Part shown: positions 43,568 to 53,906 of the stretch, in pieces | Numbering within the stretch: position 1 is the first letter of the stretch | Layout of the letters: each line of letters starts with the position of its first letter | The notes under the pieces: generated by a model | Seen by the model: the letters and a program-made list of their open reading frames with translations, nothing else | Database searches by the model: none | Told to the model about the DNA's origin: nothing | DNA from: JAQVEM01 sp964595565 | GTDB taxonomy: Bacteria > Actinomycetota > Humimicrobiia > Humimicrobiales > Humimicrobiaceae | Length of the DNA: 56,556 nucleotides | Reading direction: 5' to 3' | Assembly (NCBI GenBank): GCA_964595565.1 | Contig: CAZQQX010000008.1 | Span: 1-56,556 of the forward strand | Translations under genes and position numbers: made by a program

Positions 43568-44581
43568 ATGACCTGGATATTTTTATCAATTATAATCGGA
43601 GGCCTGACATCGCTTCTGTTGACGCCACTGTTTATAAAGTTTCAGAAAAATAAACAAATTGGAGAAAGAATCCGCATAGATGGGCCGAGGACCCATTCCA
43701 TAAAATCAGGTACCCCTACTATGGGGGGTTTAATATTTGTTGTGTCTTCAATGGCTGCTTTTTCTGTGGTCAGCCTGATTAAATATTACAGGCATAATGT
43801 CTACAGTATAGAGGGTATATTCGTAATTTCTATATTTCTTCTGTGCAGTTTTATAGGATTTATTGATGATTATATGGCACTTAAAATGCAGAGGTCTCTG
43901 GGCCTGAGGTGGTGGGTCAAGATGTTTCTTCTTGCTATTGTATGTTTATATTTTATATTATTTTCTAAATATTTACTTAATACCACCACATATATAACCA
44001 TACCTTTTACAGCTATAAAAGTAGAGATGGGCAACTGGTATTACGCGTTGGTGGTGCTCATAATAATAAGCACCACTAACGCGGTTAACCTGACCGATGG
44101 TCTTGACGGTCTTGCCGCGGGGACATCATCAATTGTTCTTGCCGTGTTCAGTTTCATAGCATTTCTGGAATGGTCTGTGCTTGATATTTCCTATACGGTT
44201 GATATTGCAGTGGTAAGTGGAGGGGTACTTGCTGCCTGTATAGGATTTTTATGGTGGAATACAGCTCCGGCTGAGATTTTTATGGGGGATACCGGGTCTT
44301 TTGGACTGGGGGGGCTTATAGCAGCAGTGGCCATAGTTTTAAAGCAGGAAATTTTATTAATTATAATAGGCGGGCTTTTTGTAATTGAAGCATTATCGGT
44401 AATAATCCAGGTTTTATGGTTTAAAATTTTTAAAAGAAGGGTATTTAAAATGGCTCCCATCCATCATCATTTTGAGCTTCTCGGGTGGCCCGAAATAAAA
44501 ATTATTATAAGATTCTGGATAGTATGCATGCTTTTTGCAGGGGTGGGATTTTTTATTTATTATTTAAAATTTATAGATTAA
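43568..44581 (+). CDS. mraY: Phospho-MurNAc-pentapeptide translocase MraY
   Basis: Transfers phospho-MurNAc-pentapeptide to undecaprenyl phosphate, forming lipid I in the membrane. 337 aa, about ten membrane segments. DGPRTHSIKSGTPTMGG, the Mg-binding NLTDGLDGLAAG, MGDTGSFGLGG and the C-terminal APIHHHFELLGWPE are all present. Confidence 0.97.
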   Translation: MTWIFLSIIIGGLTSLLLTPLFIKFQKNKQIGERIRIDGPRTHSIKSGTPTMGGLIFVVSSMAAFSVVSLIKYYRHNVYSIEGIFVISIFLLCSFIGFIDDYMALKMQRSLGLRWWVKMFLLAIVCLYFILFSKYLLNTTTYITIPFTAIKVEMGNWYYALVVLIIISTTNAVNLTDGLDGLAAGTSSIVLAVFSFIAFLEWSVLDISYTVDIAVVSGGVLAACIGFLWWNTAPAEIFMGDTGSFGLGGLIAAVAIVLKQEILLIIIGGLFVIEALSVIIQVLWFKIFKRRVFKMAPIHHHFELLGWPEIKIIIRFWIVCMLFAGVGFFIYYLKFID

Positions 44582-44585
44582 GAAT

Positions 44586-46046
44586 ATGGGTAAAAGTATT
44601 GATTTAATAAAAAATAAGAATTTCATAGTAATTGGCCTCGGGAAAACAGGGATATCGGTAATAAAAAAAATACTTGGCCTGAGCTCGTCCATAATTGTAC
44701 TGGATAATAATACCGGGCTTGATTTAAAAAGTGTATTAGAGAATATTGAGCCCGGGGACCGGAGTAAACTGAAAATAATTCTGGGCAGCGGCGGTTTTTC
44801 GGAAAAGAAAATTTTAGAAAAAATTAATCTGGTGGTACTGAGTCCCGGAGTTCCTGGAGATATACCGCTGGTTAAACTTGCTGAAAAAAATAAGATTCCT
44901 ATCTGGAGCGAGCTGGAGCTGGCATGGAGGTTGCTGGACAATGAAGAGAAAAAAAGGACTATCGCAGTAACCGGAACCAATGGTAAGACAACGGTGGTTA
45001 CATTAATCGGGGAGATTTTAAGTGCCTCAGGTAAAAACTGTGTGGTCTGCGGGAATGTAGGATTGCCATTAATTGATACCATAAGTTTTAATAATAAAGA
45101 ATTGAATCCCGGTGGTGAAGCCTTAAAAAAAGAATTTGAAGGCCCGGTCAGGATAATAGAAGTAAGCAGTTTCCAGCTGGAAAGAACATTTGAATTCAAG
45201 CCTTTTATAAGCGTAATTTTGAACATAACGAGTGACCACATTGACAGGCACAAAACTTTTAAAAACTATGTTAATTTGAAATTAAGGCTGCTGGTAAATC
45301 AGGACAGAAATGACAGGGCAGTTATTAATATGGATGACCGTTTTATAAATAGTAAAATTAAGCTTATATCCAGCAGGAGAAAAGATATACCGGAATTTAT
45401 CGGATATAGCCTGCGTCTGGAAGAAGGAGCAGATATTTTTTATAGTGACAGTCATATCTTTTACAACATTTACGGGGAAAAAGGCAAAATAAATGTAGAA
45501 AATTCTCTTTTTAAGGGTGATCATAATATTTCCAATATCATTGCTTCAGCTGCTGTCGCTTTACTGATGGGAGTAAATAAAAAGGATATTGAGAAAGCGG
45601 TAATAAATTTTAAGCCTTTGAGCCATAGACTTGAATATCTGGGTTTTGTAAGGGGGATAAGATGCTTCAATGACTCAAAGTCAACCAATCCGGATGCCAC
45701 TGTAGCAGCTCTTAATGATTTTGGCAGGGAAGTTACTTTGATACTGGGCGGCAGGGATAAAGATATGGATTTTTCCGGGCTGATTAATGCTATAAATAAA
45801 AAAGTTAAAAATCTTATTTTAATAGGAGAATCTGCTGACAGAATTTATGGTCAGATAATAAAATATAACTATGATTATAAGATGTTTAAATGTGAAACTC
45901 TGGAAGAGGCGGTTGAAAAAGGATTTGAAGTAACCGGGCAGGGTGAAGTATTAATGCTGTCTCCCGCATGCGCCAGTATGGATATGTTTAGTGATTATAA
46001 AGAAAGAGGTAATAAATTTAAAAGCCTGGTATTTTCAAAAGAATAG
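44586..46046 (+). CDS. murD: UDP-MurNAc-L-alanine:D-glutamate ligase
   Basis: Adds D-glutamate to UDP-MurNAc-L-Ala. 486 aa. N-terminal Rossmann domain (VIGLGKTGISVIKK), LSPGVPGDIP, P-loop VTGTNGKTTVV, SSFQLE, NITSDHIDRH and the C-terminal NDSKSTNPDATVAAL. Starts 4 nt after the mraY stop. A 90-nt gap to ftsW follows. Confidence 0.96.
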   Translation: MGKSIDLIKNKNFIVIGLGKTGISVIKKILGLSSSIIVLDNNTGLDLKSVLENIEPGDRSKLKIILGSGGFSEKKILEKINLVVLSPGVPGDIPLVKLAEKNKIPIWSELELAWRLLDNEEKKRTIAVTGTNGKTTVVTLIGEILSASGKNCVVCGNVGLPLIDTISFNNKELNPGGEALKKEFEGPVRIIEVSSFQLERTFEFKPFISVILNITSDHIDRHKTFKNYVNLKLRLLVNQDRNDRAVINMDDRFINSKIKLISSRRKDIPEFIGYSLRLEEGADIFYSDSHIFYNIYGEKGKINVENSLFKGDHNISNIIASAAVALLMGVNKKDIEKAVINFKPLSHRLEYLGFVRGIRCFNDSKSTNPDATVAALNDFGREVTLILGGRDKDMDFSGLINAINKKVKNLILIGESADRIYGQIIKYNYDYKMFKCETLEEAVEKGFEVTGQGEVLMLSPACASMDMFSDYKERGNKFKSLVFSKE

Positions 46047-46136
46047 TAAAAAAAGCTAAATAAAAGGTAAAAATAGCGGGGAAAATGAAAATTAGCATAT
46101 AGATAAGAATGTGATAAAAAGAGGCAAATAAAAGAA

Positions 46137-47303
46137 ATGGAAGAAAACAGCAATATAAAAAGATATAATTTTTTAAAAGTTGAGATAGAATATTATTTTT
46201 TATTCATACTGACTTTAATACTATCAATAATTGGTCTGGTAATGGTATCGAGTGCCTCCATGTCGGTTGGAGAAAGATATTTTGGGGACCCTTACTGGTT
46301 TATCAGGAGACAGGTGATATGGTGGGTAATATCTTTTGGTTTTTTTATCCTGGCTTCAAAGATAAATTATAATATTTACAGAAAGTTTTCTAACCTTATA
46401 ATTTTAATATTAATAGGGTTGCTTGCTCTGGTTGTTATTCCCGGTTTCGGGGTTGAGGTAGGCGGTTCCAGAAGATGGCTTGATTTATGGTTTTTCAATA
46501 TACAGCCATCAGAATTTGTAAAAATAGCCATTGTTATTTTTTTCTGTGATAATCTTGAACGTAAATATAGATATGGCAGGCTGTTTAAAAATTTAATTTT
46601 CCCGTCTTTTTTTGTATTATTTGTTATTACTATACTGATATTCTTTGAGCCCGACCTGGGGGCAGTAGTAATTATATGGCTGGTTGCATTTGTAGTAATG
46701 TTTGCGGGAGAAGTAAGGATAAAACATTTATTTGGCCTGGGGCTTATGGGGCTGATAGTAACAGTAAGTTATTTATTTATGGAGGAATATAGAAGAGAAA
46801 GACTTTTTGCTTTTATTAACAGAACAGCAGAAAGTGAGGGGGTTAATTTTCAATCATATCAGGCGCTGGTTGCGCTGGGTTCAGGGAATCTGACAGGAGT
46901 GGGCCTGGGTAACAGTATACAAAAATATTCTTATCTTCCCGAAGCGCATACCGATTTTATATTCGCCATTATTGGGGAAGAATTGGGGCTGGTGGGTACT
47001 CTTATTGTAGTGGTTTTGTTTATTCTACTTATGTATTTTGGTGTAAGAGTCTGCATAAAAGCCAGGGATTATTTCAGCAGGGTGATGGCTGCCGGCCTCA
47101 TAAGTATTATAATAATACCGGCAATTATCAATATTTTTGTTGTTGTCGGCCTGTCGCCTGTTACAGGTCTGACCCTGCCCTTTATAAGCTCCGGCGGGTC
47201 GTCGCTTTTTGTTAATATGATAGCAGTAGGAATATTATTAAATATATCCAGGCGCAATACTCTGTCCGGGGTAATTAATAATGACCGGGAACAATTAAAG
47301 TAA
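46137..47303 (+). CDS. ftsW: Septal peptidoglycan polymerase FtsW
   Basis: SEDS-family glycosyltransferase polymerising lipid II at the septum with FtsI. 388 aa, about ten membrane segments. VMVSSASMSVG, RRWLDLWFFNIQPSEFVKIA, NFQSYQALVALGSGNLTGVGLG, LPEAHTDFIFAIIGEELG and LPFISSGGSSL match the family. Position between murD and murG favours FtsW over RodA. Confidence 0.95.
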   Translation: MEENSNIKRYNFLKVEIEYYFLFILTLILSIIGLVMVSSASMSVGERYFGDPYWFIRRQVIWWVISFGFFILASKINYNIYRKFSNLIILILIGLLALVVIPGFGVEVGGSRRWLDLWFFNIQPSEFVKIAIVIFFCDNLERKYRYGRLFKNLIFPSFFVLFVITILIFFEPDLGAVVIIWLVAFVVMFAGEVRIKHLFGLGLMGLIVTVSYLFMEEYRRERLFAFINRTAESEGVNFQSYQALVALGSGNLTGVGLGNSIQKYSYLPEAHTDFIFAIIGEELGLVGTLIVVVLFILLMYFGVRVCIKARDYFSRVMAAGLISIIIIPAIINIFVVVGLSPVTGLTLPFISSGGSSLFVNMIAVGILLNISRRNTLSGVINNDREQLK

Positions 47304-47342
47304 TTTGAAGTAATTATAAGTTATAGTATCGGATATTAATAA

Positions 47343-48473
47343 ATGAAAAAAAAGATAATGGTATGTGCCGGAGGAACTGGAGGTCATATATACCCTGCTC
47401 TGGCCGTAATAGAATTTATTAAAGATAAACACTATTCAGTTGATATTCTTTTTATTGGCAGTGAAAGAGGGCTGGACAGAACTCTTTTAGAAAAGGTTAA
47501 CCTGAATTACAGGATAATTAAATCATGCGGGCTGGTTTTAAATGTAAATATATTTAAAAAAGTTTTAAATGTAATAAAGTTTGCTTTTTTCTTTTTTTAT
47601 GGTTTTTTTCAGTCATTAAAGATAGTACTGGAGTTTAAACCTGATATAATAATTGGTATGGGTGGTTATATATGTGCCCCTGTGCTCTCTGCAGGTGTTT
47701 TTACAGGTGTGAAAATAACTCTGCATGAACAGAATTATATACCGGGAAGGTTAAACAGGGTTTTTTCAAAATTTGCCAGGTATATTTTTATAAGTTTCAG
47801 TGATACAGCTAAATATTTTAAGATAGATAAGAAAAGGATAATATTTACCGGCAATCCTCTAAGAAAAATGATAAAGAAATCAGAGAATACCGGGTTTGAA
47901 TTTGAGAAATGGGGTCTTAAAAAGAAAAGATTTACCATAGTTGCATTTGGAGGTAGCCTTGGTGCGGAGAAGATAAATAATGCGGTTATTAATTTACATA
48001 ATTATTTTAAAGATAATGATAAAATTCAGATTTTACTTATTTCCGGTAAGCGCTTCTACAGACAGCTGGTGGAAAGTAAAAAAAATATTATAAGGTCTGA
48101 AGGCAAACTGATTTTTAAGATTTTTGAATATATAAATGAAATGAATGAAGTATACAGTATGTCCGATTTAATAATTTCAAGAGCAGGAGCCAATACAGTA
48201 TCCGAGATAATTGAATATAATATTCCTTCAATACTTATACCCTATCCCCGTGCAGTAGATAATCACCAGTTTTATAATGCAGATTTTTTAGTGTCCGGGG
48301 GGAAGGCTGTAATGATTGAAGACAAATTTTTAAGTGAGAGAAAATTAGTTGAGGTGATAAAGGAGCTGGCCGGAAACAACTGGCATAAATATAAAGAGAT
48401 GAAAAAATCGAAGCCCGGGGGTATCAAAAAAAATAGTGCCGGCCTCGTTGCTTCTAAATTGATGGAGGTTTGA
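47343..48473 (+). CDS. murG: UDP-GlcNAc:undecaprenyl-PP-MurNAc-pentapeptide GlcNAc transferase
   Basis: Makes lipid II from lipid I at the inner membrane face. 376 aa, GT28. AGGTGGHIYPALA at the N-terminus, GMGGYICAPVL, LHEQNYIPGRLNR, VAFGGSLGAEKIN, and the donor-site SRAGANTVSEI followed by PYPRAVDNHQFYNA. Confidence 0.96.
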   Translation: MKKKIMVCAGGTGGHIYPALAVIEFIKDKHYSVDILFIGSERGLDRTLLEKVNLNYRIIKSCGLVLNVNIFKKVLNVIKFAFFFFYGFFQSLKIVLEFKPDIIIGMGGYICAPVLSAGVFTGVKITLHEQNYIPGRLNRVFSKFARYIFISFSDTAKYFKIDKKRIIFTGNPLRKMIKKSENTGFEFEKWGLKKKRFTIVAFGGSLGAEKINNAVINLHNYFKDNDKIQILLISGKRFYRQLVESKKNIIRSEGKLIFKIFEYINEMNEVYSMSDLIISRAGANTVSEIIEYNIPSILIPYPRAVDNHQFYNADFLVSGGKAVMIEDKFLSERKLVEVIKELAGNNWHKYKEMKKSKPGGIKKNSAGLVASKLMEV

Positions 48474-48474
48474 G

Positions 48475-49875
48475 TTGGCCATTTATGATAATATTTTAAA
48501 AAAGAGCAAAAAAATCTTCCTGGTTGGTATAGGTGGGGCGGGTATGAGTGCAATAGCACAGGTTCTTAAAGGCATGGGTTTTGAAGTGTCCGGCTCTGAT
48601 ATAAAAGAATCACGTTATACAAATGTTTTAAGAAGTAAAAATATAGAAATATTTACAGGGCACAGCGAAGACAATATCCGGGGTGCCGATGTGATTGTTT
48701 ACTCTAATGCGATACCTGATACTAATGTAGAAATGACAGCCGCCAGAAGGAAAAGGATTCCTGTGCTGGCACGTTCGGATGTGTTAGCATGGGTGTTGAA
48801 CTCCAGAGAGGGTATAGCTATATCCGGAACTCATGGAAAGACCACAACAACCTCCATGATTGCCCTGCTCCTGCGGGGTATGGGTCTGGACCCGATTATA
48901 ATGGTCGGCGGTGAGTTAAATGAGCTTGGCTCAAATGCAAGATACGGAAACGGTAATTATGTTATTGCCGAAGCATGTGAGAGTGATGGTTCTTTTCTTA
49001 AATATAATCCATTCATAAGTGTGGTTACTAATATTGAAGGCGACCATTTTGATTTCTATAAGGACATAGAAGAGATAAGAGAGAGTTTCAAAAAATTTAT
49101 CCTTAATACGAAATCAAACGGTTTCTTAATTTTAAATGGCGATGAAAAATATCTCAGGGGTTTTAGTAACATCTTTGAATCAGACAATAGAAAGATTATA
49201 TACTATGGAATTGACCCCTGGAACCATATTTATGCTGAAAAAATAAAATTTTCTAATTTTACTTCTTCATACACACTGGTTTTTGGCAGAGGGGAAAATA
49301 CAGAGAAGTTAAAGATACATTTAAATATACCCGGCATTCATAATATTAAGAATAGTCTGGCAGCTTTTGCCGTGTGCAGGGTATTGAATCTGGACATGAG
49401 AAAAGCTGCTGAAATATTAAAATTTTTTACCGGGGTAAAGAGGAGATTTGAAAAAAGAGGTGAAAAGAATGGAGCGGTTCTCTTTGATGATTATGCGCAT
49501 CATCCTACTGAAGTAAAGGCAACTCTTGAGGCAGCTACGGAAGAGGGGGGCAAAAGAGTAATTATAGTTTTTCAGCCGCATAGATATTCAAGGCTGGCTA
49601 ATTTAAAAGATAAGTTTAATAGCTGTTTTGATAAAGGTGATATTTTAATTATTACTGATGTATATGGCTCCGGTGAACAGCCCATCCCTGGCATTACAGG
49701 TAAAGTTCTGGTGGATAGTCTGGTGGATAACGGGTTTAATAGAAAGATAATTTATATTCCAAAGTTAAGGGATGTAACAGAATACCTGGAGCTGAATATG
49801 AGAAAAGATGATATGGTTCTGATGATGGGAGCAGGGGATATTACCAGGGTTACTGATGAAATATTAAAACATTGA
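48475..49875 (+). CDS. murC: UDP-N-acetylmuramate:L-alanine ligase
   Basis: Adds the first amino acid of the peptide stem. 466 aa. VGIGGAGMSAIAQVL, P-loop GTHGKTTTTS from residue 118, EACESDGSFLKY, NIEGDHFDFY, DDYAHHPTEVKATL and FQPHRYSR. Start is TTG at 48475, 1 nt after the murG stop, with GGAGGT about 6 nt upstream inside murG. Confidence 0.96.
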   Translation: MAIYDNILKKSKKIFLVGIGGAGMSAIAQVLKGMGFEVSGSDIKESRYTNVLRSKNIEIFTGHSEDNIRGADVIVYSNAIPDTNVEMTAARRKRIPVLARSDVLAWVLNSREGIAISGTHGKTTTTSMIALLLRGMGLDPIIMVGGELNELGSNARYGNGNYVIAEACESDGSFLKYNPFISVVTNIEGDHFDFYKDIEEIRESFKKFILNTKSNGFLILNGDEKYLRGFSNIFESDNRKIIYYGIDPWNHIYAEKIKFSNFTSSYTLVFGRGENTEKLKIHLNIPGIHNIKNSLAAFAVCRVLNLDMRKAAEILKFFTGVKRRFEKRGEKNGAVLFDDYAHHPTEVKATLEAATEEGGKRVIIVFQPHRYSRLANLKDKFNSCFDKGDILIITDVYGSGEQPIPGITGKVLVDSLVDNGFNRKIIYIPKLRDVTEYLELNMRKDDMVLMMGAGDITRVTDEILKH

Positions 49876-49926
49876 GCTGGTTATTTACGCTGTATTAAGC
49901 TACATAATAGATGATGGAGATTTATC

Positions 49927-50862
49927 ATGGCCGGGAGAAAACCGTCGGTAAAGGAAGCTGTAAAAATTATTAAAAAGACCGGACTTAAAAATGTAATATT
50001 TGATATTGATACATCAAAGATAACTTCTATTAGAGCAGGAGGTAAAGCACTGGGTTATTTTGTTGCTGGAGGTATTGAGGATTTAAAAAAGATGATAAAA
50101 ACCTGCCTGATAAATGAGCTTAAATTTATGATTGTTGGTGATTGTACGAATATACTGTTCAGCGATAATTATATAAATCTGGTTCTTATAAAACTGGGTA
50201 AAGGCTTTGATTATATAAAGTTCGGAAATGAAGACAACATTATAGCAGGCGCTGGATGCAATCTTTCAAAATTTATAGCCAGGGCTGCCGGCAGGGGATA
50301 TGATTTTTCGGAGTTTTCCGGAATACCCGGGACCCTGGGCGGAAGCGTCAGGGGCAACAGTGGTAGCAGGGAAGCTGGAATTTGTGATTTTGTAAAGAAA
50401 ATAAGGGTTATTTCGTATCGTAAGGACGATATCGTAGAAGAAACCATAAATTTAGATAAAAATCATTTTGGTTATAGGCACCTGGATATCACGGGTCTGG
50501 TAGCTATAACTGAGATAATTTTTGGTGCTAAAAAATCTGATGAGAAAGATATTATTAAAAAAATAACAGAAAAAATAAAAAAAAAGAAAATGGCCCAGCC
50601 AATTAGTTCCAGAAGTTCCGGATGTTTTTTTAAGAATATAGATGGTTACCATAAGTCTGTGGGTCAGTTAATAGAAGAATGCGGCCTTAAGGGATTTATT
50701 TATGGAGGGGCAAGGGTCTCAGATAAACATGCGAATTTTATTGAAAATTTTAAAAATGCCAGTTCGCAGGACATATTTGTACTTTCCAGGATAGTAAGTG
50801 AAATAGTTATGGATAAATTTAATAAAAAACTGGATTACGAGGTTAAGCTGGTAGGATTTTAG
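49927..50862 (+). CDS. murB: UDP-N-acetylenolpyruvoylglucosamine reductase
   Basis: FAD enzyme reducing the enolpyruvyl group to make UDP-MurNAc. 311 aa. SIRAGGKALGYFV, FMIVGDCTNILFSD, SGIPGTLGGSVRGNSG and the active-site SSRSSGCFFKN; the last form is typical of the short MurB class. GGAG lies 9 nt before ATG. Confidence 0.95.
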   Translation: MAGRKPSVKEAVKIIKKTGLKNVIFDIDTSKITSIRAGGKALGYFVAGGIEDLKKMIKTCLINELKFMIVGDCTNILFSDNYINLVLIKLGKGFDYIKFGNEDNIIAGAGCNLSKFIARAAGRGYDFSEFSGIPGTLGGSVRGNSGSREAGICDFVKKIRVISYRKDDIVEETINLDKNHFGYRHLDITGLVAITEIIFGAKKSDEKDIIKKITEKIKKKKMAQPISSRSSGCFFKNIDGYHKSVGQLIEECGLKGFIYGGARVSDKHANFIENFKNASSQDIFVLSRIVSEIVMDKFNKKLDYEVKLVGF

Positions 50863-50863
50863 G

Positions 50864-51841
50864 ATGAAAGATAATCTGAAAAAATTCCAGAGCCCGTCGG
50901 TGAGGAGCAAAAAGAAATTATTGAGGATAGGGATTATTGCCGGGGGTATTTCTTCTGAGAGAGAAATTTCTCTTATGACCGGGAAAAATATTTATCAGTC
51001 TTTGATAAAGTCAGGCTACGATGTTATTTTTATAGACACCAAAAAAGATATTTTGAGCGACCTTAGAAAAATAAATTTAGCATTTCTTGCCCTTCATGGA
51101 AGGTATGGCGAGGATGGAACTATCCAGGGTTTACTTGAATATATGAAGATTCCCTATACCGGTTCGGGGGTGCCGGGGAGCGCTATAAGTATTAATAAGA
51201 TATTATCAAAAGAGATTCTAAAATGTAAAAATATTCTTACCCCTGACTATATTGCTATAGATTTTAATGAAAATAAGAACTTTCTGGAAATCAAAGAGTC
51301 AATTAAAAAAAAATTATCATTTCCCGTGATAGTAAAGCCAAATAGCGAAGGTTCAACCATAGGAATAAATATAGTTTATGAAAATGATAAACTGGAGTAT
51401 GCGATAAGAGATGCATTGAAATATGATAATAAGATTCTGGTTGAAAGATATATAAAGGGCAGGGAGCTGACTGTAAGTATTATTGGTAATGAACCTGTTG
51501 CCCTGCCAATTATTGAAATAAAGCCAAAAAGTGGATTCTATGATTATAAAGCTAAATATACTAAGAATATGACTGAATATATAGTTCCTGCAAAGCTGGA
51601 TGGAACAATTAGCAGACAAACTTCAAATACAGCAGTAAAATGCCATAAAATTCTTCAGTGCAAAAGTATATCAAGGGTTGATTTTATACTGGATAACAAT
51701 AATGATGCTTATGTTATTGAATTAAATACCATGCCCGGCATGACGGCCACCAGCCTGGTCCCCAAAGCCGCAAAAGCTGTGGGTATTGATTTTGACTATT
51801 TAATAGAAATAATATTGGATTTAGCCAGTCTAAAAGTGTGA
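50864..51841 (+). CDS. ddl: D-alanine--D-alanine ligase
   Basis: ATP-grasp enzyme making the D-Ala-D-Ala substrate of MurF. 325 aa. GGISSEREISLMTG at the N-terminus, ALHGRYGEDGTIQGLLE, KPNSEGSTIGI, ERYIKGRELTVSI, YDYKAKYT and ELNTMPGMTATSLVPK. The tyrosine at the substrate position indicates a normal D-Ala-D-Ala enzyme, not a D-Ala-D-Lac one. Stop overlaps ftsQ (GTGA). Confidence 0.96.
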   Translation: MKDNLKKFQSPSVRSKKKLLRIGIIAGGISSEREISLMTGKNIYQSLIKSGYDVIFIDTKKDILSDLRKINLAFLALHGRYGEDGTIQGLLEYMKIPYTGSGVPGSAISINKILSKEILKCKNILTPDYIAIDFNENKNFLEIKESIKKKLSFPVIVKPNSEGSTIGINIVYENDKLEYAIRDALKYDNKILVERYIKGRELTVSIIGNEPVALPIIEIKPKSGFYDYKAKYTKNMTEYIVPAKLDGTISRQTSNTAVKCHKILQCKSISRVDFILDNNNDAYVIELNTMPGMTATSLVPKAAKAVGIDFDYLIEIILDLASLKV

Positions 51842-52626
51842 TTAAGAGTAATAAAATTAAAAAAAATGACGATATCATCAAAAGAAGAAAAAGAAAGATA
51901 ATCAGAAGGAAAATATGGGATTTTTTAAAGCTGATGTTGATTGCTGGATTTTTCGCTATGGCGGTATGGGGGTTAAATTTTTTTTACAACAGTGAATATT
52001 TTAAGATTAAAAATATAGATATACAGAATAATACACATTATAGAGATGAAGAAATTATGGAGATGGTAAAGGAAATAATGGGAGCAAATATATTTGAGGT
52101 TAATAAGAAAGAAATAGAAGATTCAGTGTCAGATGAATTAAACTGGGTTAAGGATGCTGAGTTAAATAAAGTATTCCCGGATAAAGTAATTATAAAACTT
52201 ATAGAGAGAAAGCCATATCTTAAGATAGTATACAAAAATGAATATTTTTTAATAGATAATGAAGGCGTGGTACTGGAAAGAATTAAAAAGGAAGATTTAA
52301 GCGAATATGAAAACCTTATCCTGGTAAGTAATGCAGTGGACTATAGCATTGAGATAGGGGAAAAAATTGCAAAAAGGAATGTGCTCAGCTGTGCTGAGAT
52401 TTATAAAGTTTTTGATATTGAATTAAAATCTATAATTAAAGAAGCAAGCATAGAAAACAATATTTCGGGGGATATAGTTTTCATTACCATTGATGGGAAG
52501 AAAATTATTTTTGGCGATAGCAATTTTTTAATTGAAAAGGTTGAAGTGTTAAAACAATTGTTAAAAGAAGGAACAAATTGTAATATAATAGAAATAAAAA
52601 GTCCCGAGAGTCCTGTATTAAAGTAA
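51838..52626 (+). CDS. ftsQ: Cell division protein FtsQ/DivIB
   Basis: Single-pass division protein, 262 aa. Very basic cytoplasmic tail (KRRKRKIIRRKIWDF), membrane segment around residues 32-52, POTRA domain (IKNIDIQNNTHYRDEEIMEMV), then the beta domain with FPDKVIIKLIERKPYLKIVYKNE. GTG start overlaps the ddl stop. Partner of FtsL. Confidence 0.92.
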   Translation: MIKSNKIKKNDDIIKRRKRKIIRRKIWDFLKLMLIAGFFAMAVWGLNFFYNSEYFKIKNIDIQNNTHYRDEEIMEMVKEIMGANIFEVNKKEIEDSVSDELNWVKDAELNKVFPDKVIIKLIERKPYLKIVYKNEYFLIDNEGVVLERIKKEDLSEYENLILVSNAVDYSIEIGEKIAKRNVLSCAEIYKVFDIELKSIIKEASIENNISGDIVFITIDGKKIIFGDSNFLIEKVEVLKQLLKEGTNCNIIEIKSPESPVLK

Positions 52627-52650
52627 AGATGCGGAGAAGCGGAGGTTTGA

Positions 52651-53901
52651 TTGGTAGCTAATGATGAACATATCGTGGGTATTGATATAGGAACCACCAA
52701 GGTTACTACTTTAATCGGAAAAGTAGAAAAGAATTCATTAAAGATAAAAGGTTTTGGAATTTCTGGCTCAAAAGGTATTAAAAAAGGTCTGGTTATAGAT
52801 ATAAACGAAGCTACCAAATCTATTCTTAACTCCATCGAGATTGCTGAAAAATCCACTAAAATATTTATAAATAATGCCTATATAGGAGTTACCGGCAAAC
52901 ACATTTCTTTTCTGAGCAACTGGAGTGAGATAAATATTACTTCACCGAATAGTATAGTAAGAAAAGTTGATATAGATAAACTGATTTCTATGGCCAATAA
53001 AATAAATATACAGGCCCAGCATGAAATTATACACACTCTTATCAAGCAGTTTGTAATTGATGGAGAAGGTGGTATTGTAGACCCCATAGGCCTGTCGGCA
53101 AGTAAGCTGGCGGTAGAATTGCTGGTAGTATATGGCTCGGCTTCTTTAATAAGTAATGTGGTTAATAGCCTAAAAGCTGCTAAAATAGAAATAGAAGATA
53201 TTATTGTTGAAGCTCTTGCATCAAGCGAAGCTGTCCTTACTCCAGAAGAAAGGGATAGTGGAGTGATACTCCTTGATATAGGAGGGGGAACTACTGATGT
53301 TGCAGTATATAAAAATAAAAAAATGATATTTACTTACTGTCTTCCCGTAGGCGGGGATTTAATAACCAATGATATATCAATAGGTTTGAATGTGCCCTTT
53401 TCAAAAGCAGAGGAGATTAAAAAGAAGTTTGCTAATGTTGATTACAATTTTTATGATACCTTAAACAGGTTAAATATAGGGGATGTTAAAATTGACAGCA
53501 ACAAGACAACCTTAAATATAAGGTTATATAATATAGTAAACTCAAGGGTTAAGGAACTTCTGGATTTAGTTAAACAAAAAATTGAAGGTTATGATTTCAT
53601 GCACCAGGTCCCCTGCGGCCTGGTGATAACAGGCGGCACATCTCTGCTGAGAGGGATAGCCCCGCTGGCAAACTCTGTATTTAATTTACCCGCGAGACTG
53701 GGGACTTCCTGTGATGTGGAAGGTCCGCCCGATGTGATAAACAATCCCATTTATTCTACAGGTGTGGGTTTATTGAAATACGCTTATCAGTTAGAAAACT
53801 ATATTAATATTGGCCAGACTGGCGGAGCAAGAGAAAAAAATAGTTTTTTAAATAGATTCAGAGAATTTATTTTTAAAATTTTAAAAAATGAAAGCAGGTG
53901 A
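52651..53901 (+). CDS. ftsA: Cell division protein FtsA
   Basis: Actin-like ATPase tethering FtsZ to the membrane. 416 aa. VGIDIGTTKVTTLIGKV (phosphate 1), GVTGKHISF, LLDIGGGTTDVAVYKN (phosphate 2), VITGGTSLLRGI (adenosine), and a C-terminal amphipathic helix (FLNRFREFIFKILKN). TTG start at 52651 with GGAGG 5 nt upstream. Having both FtsA and SepF gives two possible FtsZ anchors. Confidence 0.95.
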   Translation: MVANDEHIVGIDIGTTKVTTLIGKVEKNSLKIKGFGISGSKGIKKGLVIDINEATKSILNSIEIAEKSTKIFINNAYIGVTGKHISFLSNWSEINITSPNSIVRKVDIDKLISMANKINIQAQHEIIHTLIKQFVIDGEGGIVDPIGLSASKLAVELLVVYGSASLISNVVNSLKAAKIEIEDIIVEALASSEAVLTPEERDSGVILLDIGGGTTDVAVYKNKKMIFTYCLPVGGDLITNDISIGLNVPFSKAEEIKKKFANVDYNFYDTLNRLNIGDVKIDSNKTTLNIRLYNIVNSRVKELLDLVKQKIEGYDFMHQVPCGLVITGGTSLLRGIAPLANSVFNLPARLGTSCDVEGPPDVINNPIYSTGVGLLKYAYQLENYINIGQTGGAREKNSFLNRFREFIFKILKNESR

Positions 53902-53906
53902 TTATT

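Noticed and set aside
44564..45253. 229-codon open frame antisense to murD
   Set aside because: Entirely opposite a well-conserved murD and compositionally abnormal (Ser, Leu, Phe rich).
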